Shown here: positions 6,640-13,900 of the stretch, in pieces | How the letters are laid out: each line of letters begins with the position of its first letter | Position numbering within the stretch: position 1 is the stretch's first letter | NCBI RefSeq assembly: GCF_033366695.1 | Contig: NZ_JAOBTQ010000002.1 | Coordinates: 1-14,814, forward strand | DNA from: Streptomyces sp. SCL15-4 | GTDB taxonomy: Bacteria; Actinomycetota; Actinomycetes; Streptomycetales; Streptomycetaceae | Length of the DNA stretch: 14,814 nt | Direction of reading: 5' to 3' | Position numbers and translations under genes: made by a program | The notes under the pieces: model-generated | Seen by the model: the letters and a program-made list of their open reading frames with translations, nothing else | The model's database searches: none | Told to the model about the DNA's origin: nothing

Positions 6640-7155
6640 GTGAGCAGCAGCAACGAGCATCGCACACCGGGCCGGGAGGTCACGCCGGACGACGTGACGC
6701 ACTTCCTGATCCCCGACTCCCCCGCCGCCCTGGCCACCCCGCCGGCGGCCCCCGCCGCCCCCGAGGCGCCCGCCATGCCGACCACGGCCGAACTCCTGGC
6801 CGCGTGGCAGCAGCAGCAGACCGCCGCCGCCCTCGTGCAGTCCGGCGCCCTGCTCCCCCAGTCCGCCGCCCTGGCCGCGGCCGACACGGACCCGGTCGTC
6901 CCCCGGTGGGTCTGGCGCGCGTCGGCCGTGACCGCCGCCGTGTCGGCCATGGCGGGCGTGATCGGGTTCGTCGTGTGGGGTGTGTCGCTCGCCCTGACCG
7001 CCGCCGTGTCGGCCGTGTCGGCGGCGGCCCCCTACCTCAGCGGCGCGGTCGCCCTGGCACTCGCCCTGGCACTCGCGTGCCGCAAGCGGCCCGGAGCCGA
7101 CACACTCACGGTCAAAGTCGTTCAGAGCGTCGTCGTACAGAGCAAGCGGAAGTGA
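6640..7155 (+). CDS. Spd-like plasmid-spread membrane protein (171 aa)
   Basis: The GTG at 6640 is preceded by gaaggag at ideal spacing. The N-terminal ~90 residues are cytoplasmic-looking, Pro/Ala-rich and with a glutamine run (WQQQQ). Two hydrophobic segments follow at ~94-120 (SAVTAAVSAMAGVIGFVVWG) and ~129-147 (YLSGAVALALALALAC), then a basic tail. No catalytic motif is present. Small membrane proteins placed after traB in Streptomyces plasmids are usually spread (Spd) proteins needed for intramycelial distribution, which is the likely role. Val-Ser pairs are always encoded GTG-TCG, creating repeated GTGTCG at the DNA level. The gene overlaps the next by four bases (GTGA), indicating translational coupling. 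Confidence 0.72.
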   Translation: MSSSNEHRTPGREVTPDDVTHFLIPDSPAALATPPAAPAAPEAPAMPTTAELLAAWQQQQTAAALVQSGALLPQSAALAAADTDPVVPRWVWRASAVTAAVSAMAGVIGFVVWGVSLALTAAVSAVSAAAPYLSGAVALALALALACRKRPGADTLTVKVVQSVVVQSKRK

Positions 7156-7855
7156 GCACCGACATGAAGAAGATCAGCACCCGTGCCGTCCTGGTGACCG
7201 GCGCGGCGATCGTCGCAACCGTCGCAATGGCTGCGTCGGCCGACACACTCGCCACCCTCGGCGGCGCGGTCGGATGGGGCCGCGAGATGAAGTGGTCCCT
7301 CCCCGTGTCGGTGGACGTCCTCGCCCTCGTGTCGGGTCTGGTCTGGCTCACCGCCGGACTGCCCGAAGCGGCACGCAAGCTCGGATGCTGGCTCACCCTC
7401 GTGACGGTCGGCGGCTCGATGGTCCTCAACGCCATCGGCCATCTCGTGTCGACCGACCACATCGTCGTGGGTCCGCCCCTGGTCATCGCCGTGTCGGCCG
7501 TGCCGCCCCTGGCCGCCGCCCTGGCCGTCCACCTGGCCGCCATGACGGCACAGGGCGGACGCGGACCCAAGACCGACACGGCGCCCGTGCCGCCGCGCGC
7601 CGTTGCCGACACTGCCCCGGTCGCCAACGACACGGCGCCCGTGCCGGTTCGGGTCGGCGCCGACACGGCAACCGACACGGACGACGCGACCGACACGGCC
7701 CGGACGGAAACCGACACGCTCACGCTCGCGGCCGACACGGCACCGGAGGAAACCGGCGCGCTCCCCGTGCCGGTTCACGCTCCGGCCGACACGGAGCCGG
7801 ACCCGTGGACGACTGACGACACGTACGCCGACACGGACGACAACCCCACCGACAC
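6881..7855. repeat. Dispersed GACAC/GTGTC motif family inside two coding sequences
   Basis: Forward GACAC lies at 6883, 7099 and 7242, then twelve times between 7575 and 7855 (7575, 7608, 7629, 7662, 7674, 7692, 7713, 7734, 7788, 7818, 7830, 7851). Eight of those twelve are exact CCGACACGG. Reverse GTGTCG starts at 6940, 6982, 7006, 7015, 7305, 7329, 7446 and 7491. Inverted copies dominate before about 7500 and direct copies after. They share the GACAC core with the intergenic array at 6515-6623. They may be extra recognition sites for the TraB-type motor, or a by-product of Asp-Thr and Val-Ser pairs with fixed codons. Confidence 0.6.
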
Positions 7856-8069
7856 GGACCCGCACGCGGCCCGCCCGCTCGTCATGCCGGAGACCGGCGG
7901 ACGACTCACGGACGCTGAACTGGACGCCGTGGTCGTCCTGCTCATCCGCGAGACCGACCCGCCCCGCTCCTACCGCCAGATGGAAGACCGGTTCCGGGAG
8001 CTGGGCTACAGCGCTTCCGCCGCTCGTCTCCGGGCCGCGTGGGGACGCGTGGCCGCCCCCGTCAACTGA
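7152..8069 (+). CDS. DUF2637-type (SpdB-like) membrane protein with Asp-Thr repeat linker (305 aa)
   Basis: The start is taken as GTG at 7152, whose GTGA overlaps the upstream stop. ATG at 7164 is the alternative. Four hydrophobic segments lie near residues 11-31, 47-70, 77-99 and 107-131, matching the DUF2637/SpdB-like pattern seen in Streptomyces transfer regions. Residues ~142-235 are an acidic, disordered linker with twelve Asp-Thr pairs (for example ADTATDTDDATDTA). The C-terminal ~55 residues (LTDAELDAVVVLLIRE, then SYRQMEDRFRELGYSASAAR) look like a small helix-turn-helix of the kind that ends these proteins. The likely role is membrane-bound plasmid spread together with TraB, with the C-terminal domain contacting DNA or a partner. 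The linker codons create an unusual DNA repeat (see the GACAC family). Confidence 0.78.
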   Translation: MSTDMKKISTRAVLVTGAAIVATVAMAASADTLATLGGAVGWGREMKWSLPVSVDVLALVSGLVWLTAGLPEAARKLGCWLTLVTVGGSMVLNAIGHLVSTDHIVVGPPLVIAVSAVPPLAAALAVHLAAMTAQGGRGPKTDTAPVPPRAVADTAPVANDTAPVPVRVGADTATDTDDATDTARTETDTLTLAADTAPEETGALPVPVHAPADTEPDPWTTDDTYADTDDNPTDTDPHAARPLVMPETGGRLTDAELDAVVVLLIRETDPPRSYRQMEDRFRELGYSASAARLRAAWGRVAAPVN

Positions 8070-8085
8070 CCCCGAGGGAGGGGCC

Positions 8086-8286
8086 GTGTCCGAACAGCAG
8101 CAGATGACCCGGGACCGGGCGCTGGAGATCGTGCGCGACTGCTACACCACCGGCCAACCCCAGTCCACGGCCGTGACCCTGACCGGCTACTCCCGGTCGT
8201 GGGTGGCCACGGAGTACCGGCGCCTGAAGGCGCGCGGGATTTCCCCCGTGGCCGGCCAACTGGACCTGTTCGACCTGACCGGCTGA
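8086..8286 (+). CDS. Small helix-turn-helix protein (66 aa)
   Basis: The GTG at 8086 has gagggagggg upstream, 16 bases after the previous stop. The sequence is dominated by one helix-turn-helix-like unit: DRALEIVRDCYTTGQ, then STAVTLTGYSRSWVATEYRR, where GYSRSWV is a plausible recognition helix. It ends QLDLFDLTG. Being so short, it is likely a DNA-binding accessory or regulatory protein. It closes the transfer operon, and its target is unknown. The strong ribosome site and tight spacing support that it is real. Confidence 0.7.
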   Translation: MSEQQQMTRDRALEIVRDCYTTGQPQSTAVTLTGYSRSWVATEYRRLKARGISPVAGQLDLFDLTG

Positions 8287-8351
8287 TCGCGTTCGGGTCC
8301 GGCCCCCCACCCGGGCCCGTTCGTGGCCGTCCGGCCAACCCCTCACCCCCC

Positions 8352-8379
8352 TTGAATTCAGCAGATCCCCCGGCATAGT
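8352..8379 (+). promoter_or_regulatory. Promoter for the ssb-methyltransferase pair
   Basis: TTGAAT (8352-8357), a 16-bp spacer and CATAGT (8374-8379) form a reasonable sigma-70-type promoter in an otherwise GC-rich gap. The leader that follows holds a small hairpin, cgccg-gaaa-cggcg (8391-8404), capped by a GNRA-type loop. The ssb start lies at 8444. Confidence 0.55.
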
Positions 8380-8443
8380 CGGCGGGGAGTCGCCGGAAAC
8401 GGCGGCTCGTCGCACGGGCCGGGCCCACAGAACGGAAGACGAC

Positions 8444-8899
8444 ATGAGCAGCAGCAACGGAACCCCGATCACCCTCGTGGGCAACCTGACCGATGACCCG
8501 GAACTCCGCTTCACCCCCTCGGGGGCCGCCGTGGCGAAGTTCTCCGTAGCGGTCAACCGCCGCCAGTACGACGCACAGTCCGGGGAGTGGAAGGACGCCG
8601 GCACCGACTTCCACCGGGTCTCGGCATGGCGGTCCCTGGCGGAGAACGTGGCCGCCACCCTGGCCAAGGGAATGCGCGTCGTCGTCGTGGGGGACCTGCG
8701 ACAGCGGACGTGGACGGACGAGAAGACGAGCGAGAAGCGGTCCGCGTGGGAGGTGGACGCCTCCGCGGTCGGCCCCGATCTGGCGTTCGCCACCGCCACC
8801 GTGACCAAGACGACCCGCACGAGCGGGTCCGCCCCCGGTGACGAGACGTGGGAGACCGCGAGCCGCACCCGTCCCGCCGCCGCCCCGTCCGGCCGGTGA
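8444..8899 (+). CDS. ssb: Single-stranded DNA-binding protein (plasmid-type, 151 aa)
   Basis: The ATG at 8444 follows ggaagacgac. Residues ~8-110 are a typical bacterial SSB OB-fold: ITLVGNLTDDPELRFTPSG, then VAKFSVAVNRR, FHRVSAWRSLAENVAATLAK, GMRVVVVGDLRQRTW and SAWEVDASAVGPDL. It would coat single-stranded DNA during replication or after transfer. The tail is short and ends RPAAAPSGR. It lacks the acidic DDDIPF-like tip that housekeeping SSBs use to recruit partners, so it may be a dedicated protector rather than a recruitment hub. Its stop codon overlaps the next gene's start (GTGA at 8896). Presence on the element fits the putative polymerase and terminal-protein genes downstream. Confidence 0.93.
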   Translation: MSSSNGTPITLVGNLTDDPELRFTPSGAAVAKFSVAVNRRQYDAQSGEWKDAGTDFHRVSAWRSLAENVAATLAKGMRVVVVGDLRQRTWTDEKTSEKRSAWEVDASAVGPDLAFATATVTKTTRTSGSAPGDETWETASRTRPAAAPSGR

Positions 8900-9603
8900 C
8901 CGCCGTGGGGGGCCGGCCCGAAGTGCTGGACCTGTTCTGCTGCGCGGGAGGGGCCGGAGTCGGGTACGCGCGCGCAGGGTTCGCGGTGACCGGGGTGGAC
9001 CTGGTGGACCGCCCCCGCTACCCGCACCGGTTCGTGCGCGCCGACGCGCTGGAGTACCTGGCCGCCCTGATCGCCTCGGGGGAGATCCGGCGGTTCGCGT
9101 TCGTCCACTCCTCCCCGCCGTGCCAGGCCGGATGCGCGCTCACGGTCGGCACGAACGCCTCCCGAGGGTGGGGCCGCGAACACGTGCAGCTCATCCCCGC
9201 CCTGCGGGAGTTGCTGGACGCCACCGGCCTCCCGTACGTCATCGAGCAGCCGGACGGGGCCGCCCCGGTCCGTAAGGATCTGCGGCTGTGCGGCGAGATG
9301 TTCGGGCTCGGGGTGCTGAGGCACCGCAACTTCGAAGTGTCGGGGTGGACGTTCCTCGCTCCGCCGCACGTCCCCCACCGGGGCCGGGTGCGCGGGTACC
9401 GGCACGGGGTCTGGCACGAGGGGCCCTACGTCGCCGCGTACGGCAAGGGCGGGGGGAAGGCCACCGTGCCGGAGATGCAAGCCGCCATGGGCATCGACTG
9501 GACGGACGTGCGCGAGGAACTGACCGAGGCGATACCGCCGGCCTACACCGAGTGGATCGGCTCCGCGTTCCTCGAGGTATCCGGTCTGGCGGTCGCGGCG
9601 TGA
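8896..9603 (+). CDS. DNA cytosine-5 methyltransferase-like protein (235 aa)
   Basis: The start is GTG at 8896, overlapping the ssb stop. Residues 10-21 (VLDLFCCAGGAG) form the SAM-binding motif I, and SSPPCQ at 72-77 is the motif IV catalytic loop with nucleophile C76. Motif VI, normally Glu-Asn-Val, reads VIEQPDG, with E117 kept but Asn replaced by Gln. The C-terminus IPPAYTEWIGSAFLE resembles the motif X helix. At 235 residues it lacks room for a full target-recognition domain, like compact enzymes found in actinophages and plasmids. No cognate restriction gene is seen, so an orphan role such as protecting the element from host restriction is likely. Loss of activity through the Asn change is also possible. 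Confidence 0.82.
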   Translation: MTAVGGRPEVLDLFCCAGGAGVGYARAGFAVTGVDLVDRPRYPHRFVRADALEYLAALIASGEIRRFAFVHSSPPCQAGCALTVGTNASRGWGREHVQLIPALRELLDATGLPYVIEQPDGAAPVRKDLRLCGEMFGLGVLRHRNFEVSGWTFLAPPHVPHRGRVRGYRHGVWHEGPYVAAYGKGGGKATVPEMQAAMGIDWTDVREELTEAIPPAYTEWIGSAFLEVSGLAVAA

Positions 9604-9610
9604 CCGCACG

Positions 9611-9630
9611 CCGATACGTTCCGGTATCGG
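9611..9630. repeat. Dyad CCGATAC-GTTCCG-GTATCGG
   Basis: Perfect 7-bp arms lie just after the methyltransferase stop. The half-sites are the same as in the dyad at 1384-1399, but in the opposite order. It may be a binding site or simply a hairpin preceding the terminator at 9665. Confidence 0.4.
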
Positions 9631-9664
9631 GGGCCCTCCCCGTACGGTGACCGCGCGGACGTCC

Positions 9665-9706
9665 GGCGGCCCGGTGCCCTCCCAACAGGGAGAAAACCGG
9701 GCCGCC
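9665..9706 (+). terminator. Terminator after the ssb-methyltransferase pair
   Basis: ggcggcccggt (9665-9675) pairs exactly with accgggccgcc (9696-9706). The loop contains ccct...aggg, which extends the stem, and a short run of A. It lies about 60 bases after the stop at 9603 and before a new transcription unit. Confidence 0.8.
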
Positions 9707-9780
9707 TTCCGTACCCGGTTCGCCCCGACGCGCGGGATCTTTCCCCTGTTCGGTAGTGGCGTACGGGTACTGACGGGGCG

Positions 9781-9799
9781 TAGGATTCGGGGACGAATC
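9781..9799 (+). promoter_or_regulatory. Possible -10 box overlapped by an operator-like dyad
   Basis: TAGGAT (9781-9786) resembles a -10 box, though no good -35 hexamer lies upstream. It overlaps gattcg (9784-9789) and cgaatc (9794-9799), a perfect 6-bp-arm dyad. A repressor bound here would cover the putative promoter of the operon starting at 9817. Confidence 0.35.
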
Positions 9800-9816
9800 A
9801 TGAAAGGAGTTGCGAC

Positions 9817-10164
9817 GTGACCGCTACAGCGACCAAGCCGACCGGCACCGACGCGGCCCCTGCCGTCCCCGCGAACTGGCGGGTGACCCCGCAGGGCACC
9901 GTGCGCGTCTCCGACGTGGCCCGTACCACCGGCGACTACGAAGCCATCAACTACACCGTGCGCCGGTACGGCGTCGTCGTCGCGCAGCACGGCCAGGGCC
10001 GGAGCCGCTACATCCCGGTATCCGAGGCCCTGCTCCTGGTGGCCGCCGCCGCCCTGGCCGTGGCCGCCGGAGTCGCTCTGGCGCAGATGTACCGCGCGAT
10101 CAAGGCGAGCGGCGCGCAGGTCGGTCCCGACTCCCTCACGATTCCGCTCCCCCTCGGAGCCTGA
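9817..10164 (+). CDS. Small protein with one membrane segment (115 aa)
   Basis: The GTG at 9817 has aaaggag 8 bases upstream, a strong ribosome site. Residues ~20-65 are a compact soluble region (WRVTPQGTVRVSDVARTTGD, then VRRYGVVVAQHGQGRSRYIP) that could be a small DNA-binding or adaptor domain. Residues ~71-92 are a clear hydrophobic helix (ALLLVAAAALAVAAGVALAQ). A short tail follows. I do not recognise a family. As first gene of the operon leading to the putative polymerase and terminal protein, it could tether the replication machinery to the membrane. That is speculation from position and topology. Confidence 0.72.
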   Translation: MTATATKPTGTDAAPAVPANWRVTPQGTVRVSDVARTTGDYEAINYTVRRYGVVVAQHGQGRSRYIPVSEALLLVAAAALAVAAGVALAQMYRAIKASGAQVGPDSLTIPLPLGA

Positions 10165-10203
10165 CCCATGACCATGACGACGTCCCCGAAGGAGGTGAGC
10201 ACC

Positions 10204-10548
10204 GTGGGAGACCGCACTGACGCCGTGTTGGACCTGTTCCTGAACATGACGGAGGAGGAGTTCCTGATCCTGTGGAAGTGGGGCGGATACCGCGGTGTCC
10301 CCCCGCGGGATGTTGACCGCCGGATCGTCGCCATGGTCAAGGGCATGACTCCCCAGGCTCGGCGGGACGTCGGCCGCGCGTTCGTGCGCGCGTTCGCCGC
10401 GCTCCCGCCGCAGATTCGGGCCGCCCTGGCGGCCCTTCTGCTCGTCCTCGTGGGTCGGCCGGCCGGGATACCGCTCCCCGCCGCGGCCCCTCGTGCGCTG
10501 TCCCCTCAAAGGAGGTGGCACCGACTCACTCCGGCCCGCGCTCCGTGA
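10204..10548 (+). CDS. Small hypothetical protein, operon member (114 aa)
   Basis: I chose GTG at 10204 because gaaggagg ends 8 bases upstream. An in-frame ATG at 10168 (weaker cggag upstream) would add 12 residues and start 3 bases past the preceding stop. The N-terminal ~60 residues are helical and charged (AVLDLFLNMTEEEFLILWKW, then PPRDVDRRIVAMVKGMTPQA). Residues ~70-86 (IRAALAALLLVLVGRPAG) are hydrophobic and could enter the membrane. The tail is Pro/Ala/Arg-rich. No known motif is recognised. Co-location with the preceding single-span protein suggests a related function. Confidence 0.68.
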   Translation: MGDRTDAVLDLFLNMTEEEFLILWKWGGYRGVPPRDVDRRIVAMVKGMTPQARRDVGRAFVRAFAALPPQIRAALAALLLVLVGRPAGIPLPAAAPRALSPQRRWHRLTPARAP

Positions 10549-10666
10549 CCATCCGACCCCGCCTGACCGGCGGGGGTCACGACCGCAGGCCTCTACCCCC
10601 AGGAATGCCGAAAGCCCCGAGATCCGACTCCCGAGGCTTGGCATCAATCCCTTTGCGAGGAATGAA
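10549..10666 (+). promoter_or_regulatory. Leader region with imperfect hairpins inside the operon
   Basis: gaccccgcc (10555-10563) can pair with ggcgggggtc shortly downstream, with one bulged G. A second imperfect fold joins tgcc...agcc with ggct-t-ggca around 10604-10643. These could attenuate transcription into, or set the amount of, the downstream polymerase genes. The region also reads as an upstream extension of the next gene's frame, but without a ribosome site. Confidence 0.3.
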
Positions 10667-10924
10667 GTGCAGGACAAGAGTACCCAGTCAGCACCCGAAC
10701 TGACCACAGATCCCCGTGTGACCCCCGTCGGGGGTACCGGCCGGGTGACCACGGTCACCGACGGGACGACCGCTTACCTGATCTGCCGGACCGTGCGCGG
10801 TCGCGGCGGGTGGGGCGTGCACTGCGCCGCGGGTGAACTCATCACCTCCGGATGGCCGACCCTCACCCGGGCCCGCGCGTACGCCGATCGCCTGCTCTCC
10901 CGGAAGGCGGGGGCGGCCGAATGA
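10667..10924 (+). CDS. Small basic hypothetical protein coupled to the polymerase gene (85 aa)
   Basis: The start is GTG at 10667 with gagg six bases upstream. The long in-frame extension to 10493 overlaps the previous gene and lacks a ribosome site. Residues ~25-80 form a compact domain (GRVTTVTDGTTAYLICRTVR, then GWGVHCAAGELITSGWPTLT and ARAYADRLLSRK), probably a small beta-sheet followed by a helix. It has no recognised family. Its stop overlaps the ATG of the 1085-aa gene (ATGA at 10921), so the two products are probably made together and may interact. Confidence 0.7.
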   Translation: MQDKSTQSAPELTTDPRVTPVGGTGRVTTVTDGTTAYLICRTVRGRGGWGVHCAAGELITSGWPTLTRARAYADRLLSRKAGAAE

Positions 10925-13900
10925 CCGAGACGACCCCGACCGCCGGGCCGCGGGCCCCCCGCCCTCGGACCGAGCGGCCCCTCCGTGTGGTCACCGGCTC
11001 CGACGGGGCCCGGGAAGAGATCATCACGGAACGGATCGCGGACCGGTACGAGGCAGACGAGAACGGGCACTACCGCGTGAGCCGCTCCTACGGCGAGAAC
11101 GCCGCCGGGGACCGGGTCACGAAGGTGTCCCGCAAAGAGATCCTGTCCGCCCGCGCGGAGATCACCGCCGCGTACGCCGACGACACCGGGGAGCCGTACC
11201 CGATCGCGGCCACCGAGACGACCGACCGGTCCCGCCCCGTGGTCACGTACTACGACCTGCGGGTCTCCCGGGAGGACGCGGGCCCGGTCGTCGTCGACAC
11301 GGTCCCGGCCGACGACTTCGACAAGTTGGCGTGGTTGGACCGGCAGGAACTCGCGGAGATCCCGCAGGTTCTCGCGGCCACCGGCCAGACCGCGCGCGGG
11401 GACATCGTGACGTCGATCCGCCTCGGGTCCGCCCGGTACCCGACCATCCCCGCGTACTCCCGCCTCGGGTGGCACTGCCGCGACGGCCGGTGGCTGTACG
11501 TCCACGGCGGCGGCGCGTGGACCAAGGATGGCGCCCTGGACGTCCCGGTCTACGGCAACGGCCTCGGGGTGTTCACCATGGCGCCCCCGCCCGAGGACGA
11601 CGCGGCCGGCCGCCGCGCGTTCGATGCGCTGTGGCAGTTGTTCGGGATGACCCCGGACAAGTTCGCCGCGGTCGAAATCGGCGCCGTGTTCCGGGCCGCC
11701 ATGGGGCGCCCCTCGGGGAGCTGCACGTACTGCGCGGTGAACCGCTCCGGGAAGTCCGGCCACATGGCGTTCCTGACGCAGTGCTGGGCCCCCTCGGTCC
11801 GCTGGAACACGCTCCCCTTCAACGCGGGGAAGGCGTTCGCCACTCCGGCCTATGTGGAGTACGTCCACCACACGTTCGGGGACATGTTCGTCGGGTGGGA
11901 CGACATGGCCCCCACCGGCTCCGCACGCGAGCGCGCCGACTATTTCGACCTGTTCGCCCGGTCCCTGTTCAACGGCTCGTCCAAGGGCCGTATGGGCATC
12001 AAGGACGGCAAGATCGTGGCCCGTGACCGGCTCCGGCCCCGCGCGTTCGGCGGTCTGTCTGCCGAGGACGTGACCGCGGTCGAGTCGGCGCAGAACCGAA
12101 CCCACCTGTTGCAGCTCTCCCGCGGGGAGTTCGACCCGGCCGCGTTCGCGGCGGCCGACGAGAACGGCGGCCCCTCGGACCGCTCCGCGCTCATGTCCGC
12201 GTTCGTCATCTGGTGGGCGGCCAAGATGCCGGCGCACGCCTACGTCTCCGAGCTCGAGCACCGGTTCGCCGCGGACCTGACCGCCGCCACCGAGGCGCCC
12301 GGCCGCTACGTCGAGTCGTCGGCGGACAAGGCGGCCGGCCTCTTCTGCGGTCTGGAGTTCGCGCTCTCCCGCGGGTGGGTCACGCAGGACCGGGCCCGGG
12401 AGCTGTGGGAGCGGGGGTGGGCCGGTCTGTGCGAGTCCCTGCGCGCGCAGGTGGACGCCAACTCCGGCCAGTCCATGGCCGACCGCATCCGGGACGCCAT
12501 CCTTGACGGACTGGCGGTCGGGGACGTTCACGTCCTGGACGTGCACGGCGGGATGCCCGCGCAGGGGCAGGCCCTCGGGTGGCGCGGGGAGTACGCGCAG
12601 GGCGCCGGTATCGGCTGGACGGACGGGACCCGCCTCTACCTCCTCCCGTCCGCCGCCGCCCCGTACGTCATCCAGAAGTCGGCCGACTCCGGCGCCCCCA
12701 TCGAGATCACGGCCCGCGCCATGGGAGAGGCCCTGGAAACGGCCGGATACATCACCGGGGAAGACGAGAACCGCGGCGGCCGGATCACCCACCGGCACAC
12801 CGCCTCCCAGTGGATCTCCGTTGCCCGCGCCACGAAGAAGGTGTGGTCCATGCCCGTCCCCGTCGAGACCGACGGCGGCCAGGGCGACGCCACCGAGGAC
12901 GGCCCCCAGACCCCGCAGGGCCCCGAGGGCGGCCCCCTCGTGTGCCGCGGGTGCGGCAACGCCATGGACGCCGATTTCAACGGGGACGGACTGCACCCCG
13001 GGTGCGACGCGCCGGACGAGTGGCCCGCGGGCACCCTCGGAGCCTCCGTGAGCGACCGCCCGGCCCTGGCCGCGGTCCCCGACCCGGTGACCCCCGAGGC
13101 GGCCCCCCTGGCGGTCCCTGCGGGCCCCGTGGTCGTGGACGAGCCGGTCCTCCCCGAGCCGGAGCCGGAGCCCGCCGCGGCCCCCGCCCCGAGCCGTCAG
13201 GCCTCCCCGAAGGTGCGGCCGGAGCCGACCGTGTGCGCGAGCATCGCGGACCGTGTGGCCGCCGCCCTGGAAAAGGCCGGCGGGGACGTCGACAAGGCAA
13301 CCGCCGCTCTGATCAAGACCGCGATCCCCGACGGGATGGAGCTGTTGGAGTCGACGCGGGTGTCTGCCCGGTACGACTTCACCGCGCACCCGCCGGAGCC
13401 GGAGATCCTGCGCAAGCCGTCCAAGAACGGCGCCAACGACGTGTGGGAGGCCCGTCCGAAGTGGACGAACCCCACGACCCCGGACGGCACTGAGGTGCAG
13501 CTCCTGGACGTGAACGCCGCCTACCTCTCCGCGCTGAACACTCACCTCCCGATCGGTGCGTTGCAGCACGCCACGGGCGGGGAGTTCGACCGGCGCCGCT
13601 CCGGTCTCTACCGGATCACCCCGCCGGAGTGGACCCGGACCGACCTCCCCAACCCCATCGGGTCCCGGGAGCTGTCCGGGGACCTGTGGGTCACCCGGCC
13701 GACCCTGCAACTCCTGTTGGACGCGTCCTCGGAGAAGTACGGGCGCCTGTGCGATGCACCGGTCATCCACGAGTCGTGGACGAGCGGGTCCTCGGAGTCC
13801 ATCCTCCGCGCCTTCCGGATCATCCTCCGGGACGCGCGCGCGGCGGCCATCGAGTCGGGGGATGACGTCACCCTCGCGTACGTCAAGGCCATGTATTCCA

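Noticed and set aside
8062..10758. Very long open frame on the minus strand (898 codons)
   Set aside because: It runs antisense to ssb, the methyltransferase and other well-supported genes, has low-complexity Arg/Gly/Pro content typical of GC-rich shadow frames, and no good ribosome site.
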